From Amycolatopsis vancoresmycina (GTDB lineage: Bacteria > Actinomycetota > Actinomycetes > Mycobacteriales > Pseudonocardiaceae), in assembly GCF_000716785.1 (NCBI RefSeq), contig NZ_JNYY01000001.1, positions 992,001 to 1,056,000 on the forward strand: a stretch of DNA of 64,000 nucleotides, read 5' to 3'. The position numbers and the translations under genes are program-made. This document shows, piece after piece, positions 44,212 to 51,925 of the stretch. The notes beneath the pieces were generated by a model. It searched no databases, was not told the origin of the DNA, and saw only the letters and a list, made by a program, of their open reading frames with translations. Numbering within the stretch: the stretch's first letter is position 1; every line of letters starts with the position of its first letter.

Positions 44212-44225
44212 TGTTAGCGCTAACA
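44212..44225 (-). promoter_or_regulatory. LacI-type operator before the GH35 gene
   Basis: TGTTAGCGCTAACA, identical to the site at 32186, lies in the 154-base gap between the LacI regulator gene and the GH35 gene. The two loci may be cross-regulated because the operators are the same. Confidence 0.8.
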
Positions 44226-44261
44226 GTCGGCGCGCGAACCCGTCGCCCGTGACGGACCGGT

Positions 44262-45305
44262 TCAGCGCGGCCGGGTGCTGTCCCGGACGACGAGCTCGGC
44301 GGGCACCAGGTGGCGGGCTCCCGCGTCCCCGCCCGCCATCCGCTCTTCCAGCAGCCCGAACGTGCGGCGGCCGACCTCGATGAAGTCCTGGCGGACCGTC
44401 GTCAGCGGCGGGGTGAAGTAGGCGGCCTCCGGGACGTCGTCGAAGCCGGCGACGTGGACGTCCTCCGGGACCCGGATGCCGGCCTCGGTGAACGCCCGCA
44501 GCAGGCCGAGCGCCATCTGGTCGTTGGCGGAAAAGACCGCCTTGAGGCCGCGCTTGCCGACGAGCGCCCGGCCGGCCTCGTACCCCGAGCGCGGGCTCCA
44601 GTCGCCGCGCACGACCGCGGGAACCCGCAGGCCACGCGCTTCCAGGGTGTCGCGCCAGCCGCGTTCGCGGTCGCGGGCCTCCAGCCAGTCCTCCGGCCCG
44701 GCTAGGTGCCAGACCGTCCGGTGGCCGAGTGACAGCAGGTGCTCGGTGGCGCGGCGGGCCCCGTCGTACTGGTCGACCGAGATCACCGGCACCGGCGCGG
44801 CGTCACCGCCGCCGACCGCGACCAGCGGGATGTCCGAGGGCGCCGCGTCGAGCGCCCGGCCGGCCGTGACGTGCGGCGCGATCACCACGATCCCCTCGAC
44901 GGCCTGGCGCCGCAGGCTCTCCACCGCGTCGCCGATCGAGGTCCGGCCCGGCCGCGTCACGCTGCAGATCGCGACCCCGTAGCCGGCCTCGCGGGCCGCG
45001 TTCTCGATGCCGTAGAGGGTGCTCGCCGGGCCGTACAGGTTGGACTCGAGCGCGACCACGCCGAGGGTGCCGGACCGCCCGGTGACCAGGGCCCGCGCGG
45101 CGGTGTTGGGCCGGTACCCGAGCTTCTGCACCGCGGCGAGCACCCGCTCGCGGGTTTCCGGGCGCACCGGCCCGCTTTCGTTGACCACGCGCGAGACGGT
45201 CATGTGCGAGACACCGGCCATGCCGGCGACGTCGGCCAGGCTCGGCTGGCGGGGCCCCGGCAAGGGCGCCCTCGTCTGCTCCCCCGGCTTCGCCCGGTCC
45301 ACCAC
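44262..45305 (-). CDS. LacI-family regulator of the GH35 locus
   Basis: A 347-residue LacI repressor with HTH/hinge (SLADVAGMAGVSHMTVSRVVN, about residues 22-75) and effector domain. It is strongly similar along its length to the regulator at 32236. I chose the GTG at 45305 because GGAGGGG lies six bases upstream and because it gives exactly the same N-terminal length as the homologue. A GTG at 45335 would add ten residues. It lies upstream of the GH35 gene with an operator between them. Confidence 0.88.
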   Translation of the reverse strand: MVDRAKPGEQTRAPLPGPRQPSLADVAGMAGVSHMTVSRVVNESGPVRPETRERVLAAVQKLGYRPNTAARALVTGRSGTLGVVALESNLYGPASTLYGIENAAREAGYGVAICSVTRPGRTSIGDAVESLRRQAVEGIVVIAPHVTAGRALDAAPSDIPLVAVGGGDAAPVPVISVDQYDGARRATEHLLSLGHRTVWHLAGPEDWLEARDRERGWRDTLEARGLRVPAVVRGDWSPRSGYEAGRALVGKRGLKAVFSANDQMALGLLRAFTEAGIRVPEDVHVAGFDDVPEAAYFTPPLTTVRQDFIEVGRRTFGLLEERMAGGDAGARHLVPAELVVRDSTRPR

Positions 45306-45331
45306 CCTGGCCCCCTCCACGTCGTACCGGC

Positions 45332-45598
45332 TCACCCCCGAGACGGTACCGCCGAACCGGCGAGTTCCGGACGTCCCGCGCCGGACCGGACCCGGGTGGC
45401 TCTCGCGGCCGGGGGAGCCGGGCGTCCCGGGCACGACACCAGGGAGCCCGGTTCCGGCGGCGCCGCGGTCGCCGTGGTCGCCACGCTCGTGATCAGCGGC
45501 GGCTCGGGCGGCGGGCCGGCCGGGTCCGGCGGGCGTACCGCCGCGGCCACCCCGAGCACCGCCACCACGGCACCGGCACACGTCCCGGCGACCAGCAT
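45332..45598 (-). CDS. Possible small exported or membrane protein
   Basis: An 88-residue frame starts with a hydrophobic segment (MLVAGTCAGAVVAVLGVAAAV) and continues as a Pro/Ala/Thr-rich chain, with good actinobacterial codon bias in its first half. AGGGGAA precedes the ATG. Its stop overlaps an alternative start of the LacI gene (GTGA), which could mean an operon. I do not recognise the product and it may be a chance frame. The remaining divergent gap to 45731 shows nothing else clear. Confidence 0.35.
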   Translation of the reverse strand: MLVAGTCAGAVVAVLGVAAAVRPPDPAGPPPEPPLITSVATTATAAPPEPGSLVSCPGRPAPPAARATRVRSGAGRPELAGSAVPSRG

Positions 45599-45731
45599 CG
45601 CGGTTCCCCTGTGCATACCGGCTCTTGTCCGCAGTCCGCCACGGTGTTCGCGCGGAGCCGCCGGGTGTGGCGTGCGTCTCATCCGGGCGGGCGACCGGGG
45701 ACGCGGGTGACGGGCGCCGACAACCAGTAGC

Positions 45732-46298
45732 GTGACCAGAATCGTCGAACGGCTGGACCGGCCCGACCTCGCCGCACGGGACCCGAAAGAGGTCTTCGCG
45801 CGGCTCTTCGACGAGTACGCCCCTCCCCTGCGCGGCTACCTCGCGGGCCGGGTGGGCGTGCACGTCGCCGACGACCTCGTGGCGGAGACGTTCGTCGTCG
45901 CGCTGCGAAGACGGGCGAGCTACGACCCCGGCCGGGCGCCGATCCGCGGCTGGCTCTACGGGATCGCCACCAACCTCCTGCGCAACCACGTGCGCCAGGA
46001 GGTCCGCGGGTTCCAGCTGACCGCGCGGGCCGGTGCCGAAGACCGCCCGGCCGAGAACCACGACGCCGCGGTCGCCGGCCGGGTCGACGCGGCGGCGCGC
46101 CTGCGCGTGCTCGCCGCCGCCCTCGCCGCACTGTCCGAACAGGACCGGGACGTCCTGCTGCTCACGTCCTGGGCCGGTCTCGAACCGGCCGAAGTCGCCG
46201 AGGCGCTCGGCGTGCCCGCGAGCACGGTGCGCTCGCGCCTGCACCGCGTGCGCCACCGGCTCCAGGCCCTGCTCGTCCCCACCGAGGAGAACCACTGA
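45732..46298 (+). CDS. ECF-family RNA polymerase sigma factor
   Basis: The 188-residue protein has sigma-70 region 2 (about 20-88, EVFARLFDEYAPPLRGYLAGR...GWLYGIATNLLRNH) and region 4 (about 125-178, LSEQDRDVLLLTSWAGLEPAEVAEALGVPASTVRSRLHRVRHRL). It redirects RNA polymerase in response to an unknown signal. The GTG start lacks a visible ribosome-binding site and could be leaderless. It shares one base with the following CU044_5270-family gene (TGATG), a pairing often seen in actinobacteria and suggestive of an anti-sigma or partner role. Confidence 0.9.
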   Translation: MTRIVERLDRPDLAARDPKEVFARLFDEYAPPLRGYLAGRVGVHVADDLVAETFVVALRRRASYDPGRAPIRGWLYGIATNLLRNHVRQEVRGFQLTARAGAEDRPAENHDAAVAGRVDAAARLRVLAAALAALSEQDRDVLLLTSWAGLEPAEVAEALGVPASTVRSRLHRVRHRLQALLVPTEENH

Positions 46299-47422
46299 TG
46301 AACGAGCTCGACGAAACCCTCGGGCTGCTCCACCGCGAAGCCCGCACCGCCCCGGCGGACCTGACCGCGGCCCGCGCCCGCCTGCTGGCCGAACTCGACG
46401 CCGAGCGGCCGGCCCCCGTCGTCCCGCGGCACCGGCGCCGGTTCGTGCTGCCGATCGCCGCCGCCGCGGCCGGCGTGGTCGCGGTGACCGCGGTCGCCGT
46501 CCTGCAGCGGCCGCCGGACCCGCGGCCGGCCGCCGCACCGCCGGTCCCGTCCGCGGCGCCGGCCCCGGACCCGGACCCGGACCCGACGGCGGCGGTCCCG
46601 GACATCCGGCTGATGTCGGCGGTCCAGGTGCTGACCCGGGCGGCGGACCTGACCGTCGGCGCGGCCGACCAGCCGGTCGGCCCCGGCCGGTTCCGGTACG
46701 TCGCCGAGCACACGTGGGTGCAACGCGGCGTCCAGACCGGCGACGGCAAGGGCTACACGTACCTGTGGGAGCAGCAGGTGGACCGCTGGATCCCGGCGGA
46801 CGAGCACGACGTCTGGCAGGAGACGCGCAAGATCCTGCACACCGGCAAGTTCCTCGGCGGGTCGGTGCCGCAGTCGCAGGCCCCCGAGCCGCCGGTCGAC
46901 GACACCGACCAGGGCCAGTGGCAGGGCCGCTGCGGCGACTTCTTCCCCCAGGCCAAGCCCCCGAAGAAGTGCGGCGACGCAACGGACTGGGACAGCCCGG
47001 CGTTCTACGCGGCCCTCCCCCACGACGCGGCGGCGCTGTACGCGAAGCTGAAGGACCTGACGAAGCACCGCGGTTCGACACCGTCGGTGATGTTCCACTT
47101 CGGCATCGAGATCCTCCGCGCGGGCCAGATGCCGGCCCCGCTGCGCGCCCAGTGGTACCGGGCGCTGGCGAAGATCCCGGGCATCACGGTCCTGGCGGCG
47201 TCGACGAACCTCGACGGCCGCACCGGAGTGGCGCTGGGCCTGGCCGACAGCCACGAGATCCGCCAGCTGATCATCGACCCGGCGACGGGCGCGTTCATCG
47301 GCGAGCGCACGATCGCGGGACCGCAGCCGGACGAGCCGTGGATAAAGCCGGGCACGGAGCTCGGCGCCAGCGCGATCACGACGGCGGTGGCCGACCGGCT
47401 CGGTGAGGTGCCGGCGAAGTAG
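46298..47422 (+). CDS. CU044_5270-family membrane-anchored protein
   Basis: A 374-residue protein with a short cytosolic N terminus (about 1-43), one membrane helix (about 46-66, FVLPIAAAAAGVVAVTAVAVL), a Pro/Asp linker with PDPDPDPD and an extracytoplasmic domain. Two Cys pairs occur around GRCGDFF and PKKCGD. Family members are commonly encoded after ECF sigma factors. An anti-sigma or co-sensor function is plausible from that and from the N-terminal EL.ETLGLLHREA helix, but unproven. It is translationally coupled to the sigma gene. Confidence 0.85.
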   Translation: MNELDETLGLLHREARTAPADLTAARARLLAELDAERPAPVVPRHRRRFVLPIAAAAAGVVAVTAVAVLQRPPDPRPAAAPPVPSAAPAPDPDPDPTAAVPDIRLMSAVQVLTRAADLTVGAADQPVGPGRFRYVAEHTWVQRGVQTGDGKGYTYLWEQQVDRWIPADEHDVWQETRKILHTGKFLGGSVPQSQAPEPPVDDTDQGQWQGRCGDFFPQAKPPKKCGDATDWDSPAFYAALPHDAAALYAKLKDLTKHRGSTPSVMFHFGIEILRAGQMPAPLRAQWYRALAKIPGITVLAASTNLDGRTGVALGLADSHEIRQLIIDPATGAFIGERTIAGPQPDEPWIKPGTELGASAITTAVADRLGEVPAK

Positions 47423-47431
47423 GGGCCGGGT

Positions 47432-47457
47432 GGGCCGCTTCCGACGGGAGGCGGCCC
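47432..47457 (+). terminator. Hairpin after the CU044_5270 gene
   Basis: GGGCCGCTTCC/GGAGGCGGCCC, an 11-bp stem with one wobble pair and a 4-base loop, begins ten bases after the stop codon. There is no T tract. Confidence 0.6.
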
Positions 47458-47459
47458 GT

Positions 47460-47508
47460 CCGCCGCGAAGGGGCTCACGGCGCCAAGCCACCCACCGCCG
47501 CGAAGGGG
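47460..47508. repeat. Direct 14-base repeat in the 3' intergenic region
   Basis: CCGCCGCGAAGGGG occurs at 47460-47473 and 47495-47508, exactly 35 bases apart, in the gap between convergent genes. No gene is evident in this 172-base gap. Confidence 0.6.
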
Positions 47509-47594
47509 TTTCCAGCACCAGCGCGAAAACCCGGCGCAAGGCGGCCCACCCGGCGCGCCCGAAAGCCGGTCGGCCACCCCGCGAGCACCCAGGC

Positions 47595-48251
47595 TCAGTC
47601 CCGTGTCAGGCGCACGCAGCAGAAGCCCGGCTGCGGGTCCAGCCGCGCCCGCAGGCCGGGCTCCCCCGCGCCTTCGAGCATTCCCTCCACCAGGCTCAGG
47701 TTCATCTCGCACACCAGGCGCGTGTGCGTCTCGGCCAGCCGGTGGAACGGGCAGTTGCCGAGCAGCACCTCCGCTCCCTCAGCCCGGGGCTCGAAGCCGT
47801 TCTCCTCCAGCGTTCCCACGATGTCCGGTGCTCCGGCCGCCAGCTCCGCTCCACGCTCCCGGGCGCGGCGGCCCAGGACCTCGCGGGCCGGGGCGCCCGT
47901 TTCGTCGGCCTCCTCCACCGCCGCCGCCAGGAGGGTGCCCGCCAGCTCGTAGTGGCGCTCCGGCAGGGACACGCTGACCTGGCGGTCCGAGCGGCGGTAC
48001 AGCTTCGCCGGGCGGCCCGCGCCCGGTCCGCTGCGGCCCGTGCGGCGCTCGTGGCCCACCGCCAGCAGCTGCTCCTCCACCAGGCGGTCGAGGTGGAACG
48101 CGACCGTCGCCCGCGGTACGCCCAGTGCGGCCGCCACGTCGTCGCGGCTCACCGGTCCGGGGCGGCGGACCACGTATTCGTAGAGCCGGCGCCGGGTCGG
48201 CTCGTCCAGCGCCGCCACCGCGGCCAGCGCGCCCGCCTGGGTTTCGTACAT
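47595..48251 (-). CDS. SufR-like winged-helix regulator with possible Fe-S cysteines
   Basis: The 218-residue protein has an N-terminal winged helix (about 8-70, DEPTRRRLYEYVVRRPGPVSRDDVAAALGVPRATVAFHLDRL) and a C-terminal domain with NCPFH, VCEMN and FCCVRL. That Cys arrangement resembles SufR-type regulators that sense Fe-S status or redox, so a cluster is likely but not proven. It is divergent from folE and a reductase gene across an 88-base region containing an inverted repeat, and probably controls them. Confidence 0.8.
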   Translation of the reverse strand: MYETQAGALAAVAALDEPTRRRLYEYVVRRPGPVSRDDVAAALGVPRATVAFHLDRLVEEQLLAVGHERRTGRSGPGAGRPAKLYRRSDRQVSVSLPERHYELAGTLLAAAVEEADETGAPAREVLGRRARERGAELAAGAPDIVGTLEENGFEPRAEGAEVLLGNCPFHRLAETHTRLVCEMNLSLVEGMLEGAGEPGLRARLDPQPGFCCVRLTRD

Positions 48252-48258
48252 CTGCGCA

Positions 48259-48327
48259 TTCTAAAACACATAACTGTTGACGAAAACCCCGGGGAGCTTC
48301 TAGCGTCAGTCCGACTTGATTTTAGAA
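48259..48327. promoter_or_regulatory. Divergent promoter/operator region of folE
   Basis: TTCTAAAA (48259-48266) and TTTTAGAA (48320-48327) are perfect inverted half-sites, one near each gene start. Between them TTGACG (48277-48282), an 18-base spacer and TAGCGT (48301-48306) form a promoter for folE. The AT-rich half-sites stand out in this GC-rich sequence and are the likely binding sites of the SufR-like regulator. Confidence 0.6.
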
Positions 48328-48339
48328 GGAGGCACCCCC

Positions 48340-48960
48340 GTGACCGTCGATCCCGTCAGCGCACCGGTCCCGCTGCGGCACCTCGGTGTCGTCCACCACC
48401 GCGACACCGTCGACCTGCGCGCGGCGGAGCGCGCGGTCGCCGATCTGCTGCGTGCCCTCGGCAAGGACCCGGCGTCGGAGCACCTCGGCGACACCCCGCG
48501 CCGGGTGGCCCACGCCTACGCCGAAATGCTGCAGCCGCGCGACTTCCAGCTCACGACGTTCCCCAACGACGAGGGCTACGACGAGCTCGTGCTGGCGAAG
48601 AGCATCCCGGTGCAGTCGCTGTGCGAGCACCACCTGCTGCCCTTCCGCGGCGTCGCGCACGTCGGCTACCTGCCCGGCGAACGGATCCTCGGGCTGTCGA
48701 AGCTCGCCCGCGTCGTCGAGATGTTCGCGCGCGACCTGCAGGTGCAGGAACGGCTCACCAAGCAGGTCGCGGACTGGTTGCAGGAGCACCTGGACCCGAA
48801 GGGCGTCGGCGTCGTGATCGAGGCCGAGCACCTGTGCATGTCGCTGCGCGGGGTGCGGGCGAGCGGCGCGCTGACCGTCACGTCGTCGCTGCACGGCCTG
48901 CTGCGCGAGGAACCCAAGACGCGGCAGGAGTTCTTCGCCCTGACCGGGGTGAGTGCCTGA
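48340..48960 (+). CDS. folE: GTP cyclohydrolase I
   Basis: FolE converts GTP to dihydroneopterin triphosphate, the first step to folate and pterin cofactors. The 206-residue product has the zinc ligands Cys95 and His98 (SLCEHHLLPF) and Cys166 (HLCMSLRG), plus GLSKLARVVEMFARDLQVQERLT. The GTG at 48340 follows a perfect AAGGAGG. Unlike a housekeeping folE in a folate cluster, it sits with a ferredoxin-reductase-like flavoprotein under a SufR-like regulator, so it may be a stress-specific or pathway-specific copy. Confidence 0.95.
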   Translation: MTVDPVSAPVPLRHLGVVHHRDTVDLRAAERAVADLLRALGKDPASEHLGDTPRRVAHAYAEMLQPRDFQLTTFPNDEGYDELVLAKSIPVQSLCEHHLLPFRGVAHVGYLPGERILGLSKLARVVEMFARDLQVQERLTKQVADWLQEHLDPKGVGVVIEAEHLCMSLRGVRASGALTVTSSLHGLLREEPKTRQEFFALTGVSA

Positions 48961-50165
48961 TGGACACCTTCGTCGTCGCCGGCGCCGGCCTGACCGGCGC
49001 GAAGGCCGTGGAAACCCTGCGCGCCGAAGGGTTCGCCGACCGCATCGTGCTCGTCGGCGCCGAGCCGGACCTGCCCTACGAGCGGCCACCGCTGTCGAAG
49101 GGCTACCTGCTCGGCCAGGACGACCGGCCGTCGGTGTTCGTCCACGACGAGAAGTGGTACGCCGACCAGGGCATCGAGGTGCTGACCGGCCGGCGCGTCA
49201 CGGCGCTGGACCGGGCCGCGCACGAGGTGGAGCTGGCCGGCGGCGAACGGATCGGGTACACGAAGCTGCTGCTCGCGACCGGGTCGTCGCCGCGGCGGCT
49301 GCGGGTGCCGGGCAACGACCTCGACGGCGTCCACTACCTGCGCCGGCTCGCGCACGCCGACCGGCTGCGCGACGCACTGGCGGCCGGCGGCCGGGTCGTG
49401 GTCGCCGGCGCCGGCTGGATCGGCCTGGAGACCGCCGCGGCCGCCCGCCACTACGGCTGTTCCGTGACGATCGTCGAGCCGGCCGCGAGCCCGCTGCACG
49501 CCACGCTCGGGCCCGAGGTGGGCGGGTTCTTCGCCGATCTGCACCGCCGCAACGGCGTCGACCTGCGGCTCGGCACCGGCGTGACAGGCTTCGCCGGCGA
49601 CTCCACGGTCTCCGCGGTGCTGACCGACGACGGCGAGATCCCGGCCGACGTGGTCGTGGTCGGCATCGGCGCCCGGCCCGAGACGCAGCTGGCCGCCGAC
49701 GCGGGCCTGGCCGTCGACGACGGCGTCCTGGTGGACGCGGGCCTGCGCACCGAAGACCCGGACGTGTTCGCGGCCGGCGACGTCGCGAGCGTGTGGCAGG
49801 AACGCTACGGACGGCGCATCCGCGTGGAGCACTGGGCCGCGGCGACGAACGGCGGCCCGGCGGCGGCGCTGGCGATGCTCGGCCGCGAAGTGGTCCACGA
49901 CGACCTGCCGTACTTCTTCTCGGACCAGTACGACGCCGGCATGGAGTTCACCGGGTGGTTCCCGCCGGGCGGCTACGACCGCGTGGTGACCCGCGGCGAC
50001 GCCGAGGCGTTCCACGCGTTCTGGCTGACCGGCGGCCGCGTGGTCGCGGGACTGCACGTGAACAAGTGGGACGAGGGCCTCGACGCGATGCGCGAGCTGA
50101 TCGTCAGCGGCCGGACCGTGGACCCGGACCGGCTGGCCGATCCGGCGCAGCCGCCGGCGGACTGA
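48960..50165 (+). CDS. FAD-dependent ferredoxin/rubredoxin reductase-like flavoprotein
   Basis: A 401-residue pyridine nucleotide-disulfide oxidoreductase of the CamA/ThcD group. It has an FAD-binding GAGLTGAKAVETLR at residues 8-21, the PYERPPLSKGYLLG segment, an NAD(P)-binding GAGWIGLETAAAARHYG near 148-164, and DVFAAGDVAS for the second FAD contact. Such enzymes pass electrons from NADH to ferredoxins that serve P450s and other oxygenases. Its ATG shares one base with the folE stop codon, so both proteins are made together. Confidence 0.9.
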   Translation: MDTFVVAGAGLTGAKAVETLRAEGFADRIVLVGAEPDLPYERPPLSKGYLLGQDDRPSVFVHDEKWYADQGIEVLTGRRVTALDRAAHEVELAGGERIGYTKLLLATGSSPRRLRVPGNDLDGVHYLRRLAHADRLRDALAAGGRVVVAGAGWIGLETAAAARHYGCSVTIVEPAASPLHATLGPEVGGFFADLHRRNGVDLRLGTGVTGFAGDSTVSAVLTDDGEIPADVVVVGIGARPETQLAADAGLAVDDGVLVDAGLRTEDPDVFAAGDVASVWQERYGRRIRVEHWAAATNGGPAAALAMLGREVVHDDLPYFFSDQYDAGMEFTGWFPPGGYDRVVTRGDAEAFHAFWLTGGRVVAGLHVNKWDEGLDAMRELIVSGRTVDPDRLADPAQPPAD

Positions 50166-50166
50166 T

Positions 50167-50859
50167 TCACCCGGCCGGGGCGAACCCAGCCAGGCCGGTG
50201 TCGACGAGCCGGGCCGCGCTGCGCACGTCGGCGGTGACGGCGACGCGGATCTCCTCGGGGGTGCGTGCGCCGTCGAGGTTCCGGCGCAAGGAGGACGACT
50301 GGACCCGGCAGAGCCCGAGCAACGCGGTCGCCGCGACCTGGCACAGCGGGTCGTCGACGGTGCGGCCGGTCCGGTCGGCCAGCGCCTCGGCCACCGCGCC
50401 CTCCAGGTGCTCGGCCATCTCGCGGTGGTGCGCACGCAGCGCGGGAGTCGACCGGACCAGCGCGGTGAACGCCTGGACCCGCGCGCACGCCGCGGCCAGG
50501 TCCGGCTGGGCCGCCAGCCAGGACAGGAGGGCGTCGAGCTCACCGGCCAGGACGTCCAGCACCGCGTCGACCGGGGCGCGGCCGGCCCGGGCCAGGCCGG
50601 TGCGCAGCGCGGCCATCGTGGCCTCGGGCCGGTCGAGGACCAGGGCTTCCTTGCTGGGGAAGTAGTTGAAGACGGTCTTCTCCGACACCTCGCAGGCCGC
50701 GGCGATCTCGGCGACGCGGACCGCGTCGAAGCCGCGCTCCAGAAACATGGCGGTGGCAGTGTCGGTCAACCGCCGTCGCAGCAGCCGCTTCTTGCGCTCC
50801 CGCAGTCCCTCCGTGCCGGACGCGCTTGGCGTCCCCCAGTCCACCGTGGGCATCGTCAT
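50167..50859 (-). CDS. TetR-family regulator
   Basis: The 230-residue protein has a TetR N-terminal HTH (about residues 25-72, TATAMFLERGFDAVRVAEIAAACEVSEKTVFNYFPSKEAL) and an alpha-helical ligand domain. ATG-ACG-ATG at the start gives two nearby initiation codons. It is divergent from a DUF1772 membrane protein, which it probably represses. GTGACAG occurs twice in the 73-base shared region and may be part of the operator. Confidence 0.88.
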   Translation of the reverse strand: MTMPTVDWGTPSASGTEGLRERKKRLLRRRLTDTATAMFLERGFDAVRVAEIAAACEVSEKTVFNYFPSKEALVLDRPEATMAALRTGLARAGRAPVDAVLDVLAGELDALLSWLAAQPDLAAACARVQAFTALVRSTPALRAHHREMAEHLEGAVAEALADRTGRTVDDPLCQVAATALLGLCRVQSSSLRRNLDGARTPEEIRVAVTADVRSAARLVDTGLAGFAPAG

Positions 50860-50896
50860 ACACCCACTGTACTTCTACCGTGACAGAACATTGTCC

Positions 50897-50926
50897 TTGC
50901 CAGGATAACTTCAGTGACAGTAATCT
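50897..50926 (+). promoter_or_regulatory. Leaderless promoter of the DUF1772 gene
   Basis: TTGCCA (50897-50902), 18 bases and TAATCT (50921-50926) lie six bases before the GTG at 50933, and no ribosome-binding site is present. Transcription is therefore predicted to begin at or next to the start codon. Confidence 0.55.
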
Positions 50927-50932
50927 TTCAGC

Positions 50933-51379
50933 GTGAGTAGCGTTCTGCAGTACGCGGGCCTGTTCCTGACCGGTGTCCTCGCGGGCGAGGAACTGATCGT
51001 CCGGTACGGCCTCCACCCGGCGCTGTCCCGGCTGGACGAGCACGCGCACCTGCTGGCCCGCCAGGCGCTGGTGCGCCGCCTGCGGGTGGTGGTGCCGATC
51101 GTGATGCTCCTTGCGGCCGCGCTCACCGCGGCGGTCCTCGTGGTGGTCACCGGCCCCGGCCTCGCGCTGCGGTGGGCGGCCGCGCTCGCGATGGCGGCGT
51201 TCCTGTTGCTGTCGTTCCTCGGCACGGTACCGATCAACATCCAGGTCGACCGCTGGCGAGCGGACGCACCCCCGCCGGACTGGGAGCGGGTGGTGCGCCG
51301 CTGGGCCCGGATCGACGTGCTGCGCTCGGCCGCCGCGGCGGCCGCGTTCCTGTGCGCGATCCTCGCGCAGGCGCGTTAG
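50933..51379 (+). CDS. DUF1772-family membrane protein
   Basis: A 148-residue integral membrane protein with about four helices and the DUF1772 hallmark GTVPINIQVDRW near residue 101. The family is related to anthrone oxygenase-like membrane proteins, and its function in bacteria is poorly defined. It is next to and divergent from a TetR regulator, a common pairing. The last four bases overlap the convergent hypothetical gene. Confidence 0.82.
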   Translation: MSSVLQYAGLFLTGVLAGEELIVRYGLHPALSRLDEHAHLLARQALVRRLRVVVPIVMLLAAALTAAVLVVVTGPGLALRWAAALAMAAFLLLSFLGTVPINIQVDRWRADAPPPDWERVVRRWARIDVLRSAAAAAAFLCAILAQAR

Positions 51380-51810
51380 TCCTCGCGCCGGTGCCGTCCG
51401 CGGCGCGCACCCGCCAGCGCCCGGACCCGCGTGGCCAGGTCACCCCGGCGGGCGCGGCGCGAGTACTCCAGCAGCGCCTCCGCCTGGGCCTCCGGCAGCC
51501 AGCCCTGGTCGGCGGCCGCCTCCAGCCGGAGCAGGTGCGTCACCAGCTCCCGCGACTCCTCGTCGCACTCGCCGGCCAGCTCCGCGAACCGGCGGGCCGC
51601 CTCCACTTCGCCGTCGCACCACGCCGTCATCGCCAGCAGTGTCGCCGTGGCCGTCAGGATGTCGCCGCGGTGGACGCCTCCCTCCGCCGCCAGGTGCTCC
51701 GCCAGCTGGAAGCTGCGCGTGCCCACCCCGCCGGCCCCTTCCCGGCGCACCGCTTGCGCGAGTGCCCGGATCTGCTGCGTGACATAGTCCCCGCCCGACA
51801 ACCCCGACAT
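51376..51810 (-). CDS. Hypothetical helical protein downstream of devR
   Basis: A 144-residue, probably all-helical soluble protein with a strongly basic C terminus (RVRALAGARRGRHRRED). I recognise no domain. AGGGGAC precedes the ATG at 51810. It reads in the same direction as the devS/devR genes, 115 bases downstream of devR, and may be co-transcribed with them. Codon use is normal for the window. Confidence 0.7.
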   Translation of the reverse strand: MSGLSGGDYVTQQIRALAQAVRREGAGGVGTRSFQLAEHLAAEGGVHRGDILTATATLLAMTAWCDGEVEAARRFAELAGECDEESRELVTHLLRLEAAADQGWLPEAQAEALLEYSRRARRGDLATRVRALAGARRGRHRRED

Positions 51811-51925
51811 GCCGTCCCCTCTGCCGCGCACGCGAACTCGTGCGTCACCCGACAGGTGTACTCCATGGACGGCTGGATACGTCGAACGCCCCACCGGTTT
51901 CGTCCGATCAGGCGCGAAGTTCGCC

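Noticed and set aside
42095..44383. 762-residue plus-strand frame opposite the GH35 gene
   Set aside because: Typical antisense shadow of GC-rich coding DNA, with no recognisable domain and perfect GH35 coding on the other strand.
44262..47081. Single 939-residue fusion of the LacI regulator with an upstream extension
   Set aside because: The upstream part is antisense to the ECF sigma and CU044_5270 genes. The homologue-matched GTG at 45305 with a good ribosome-binding site gives the real start.
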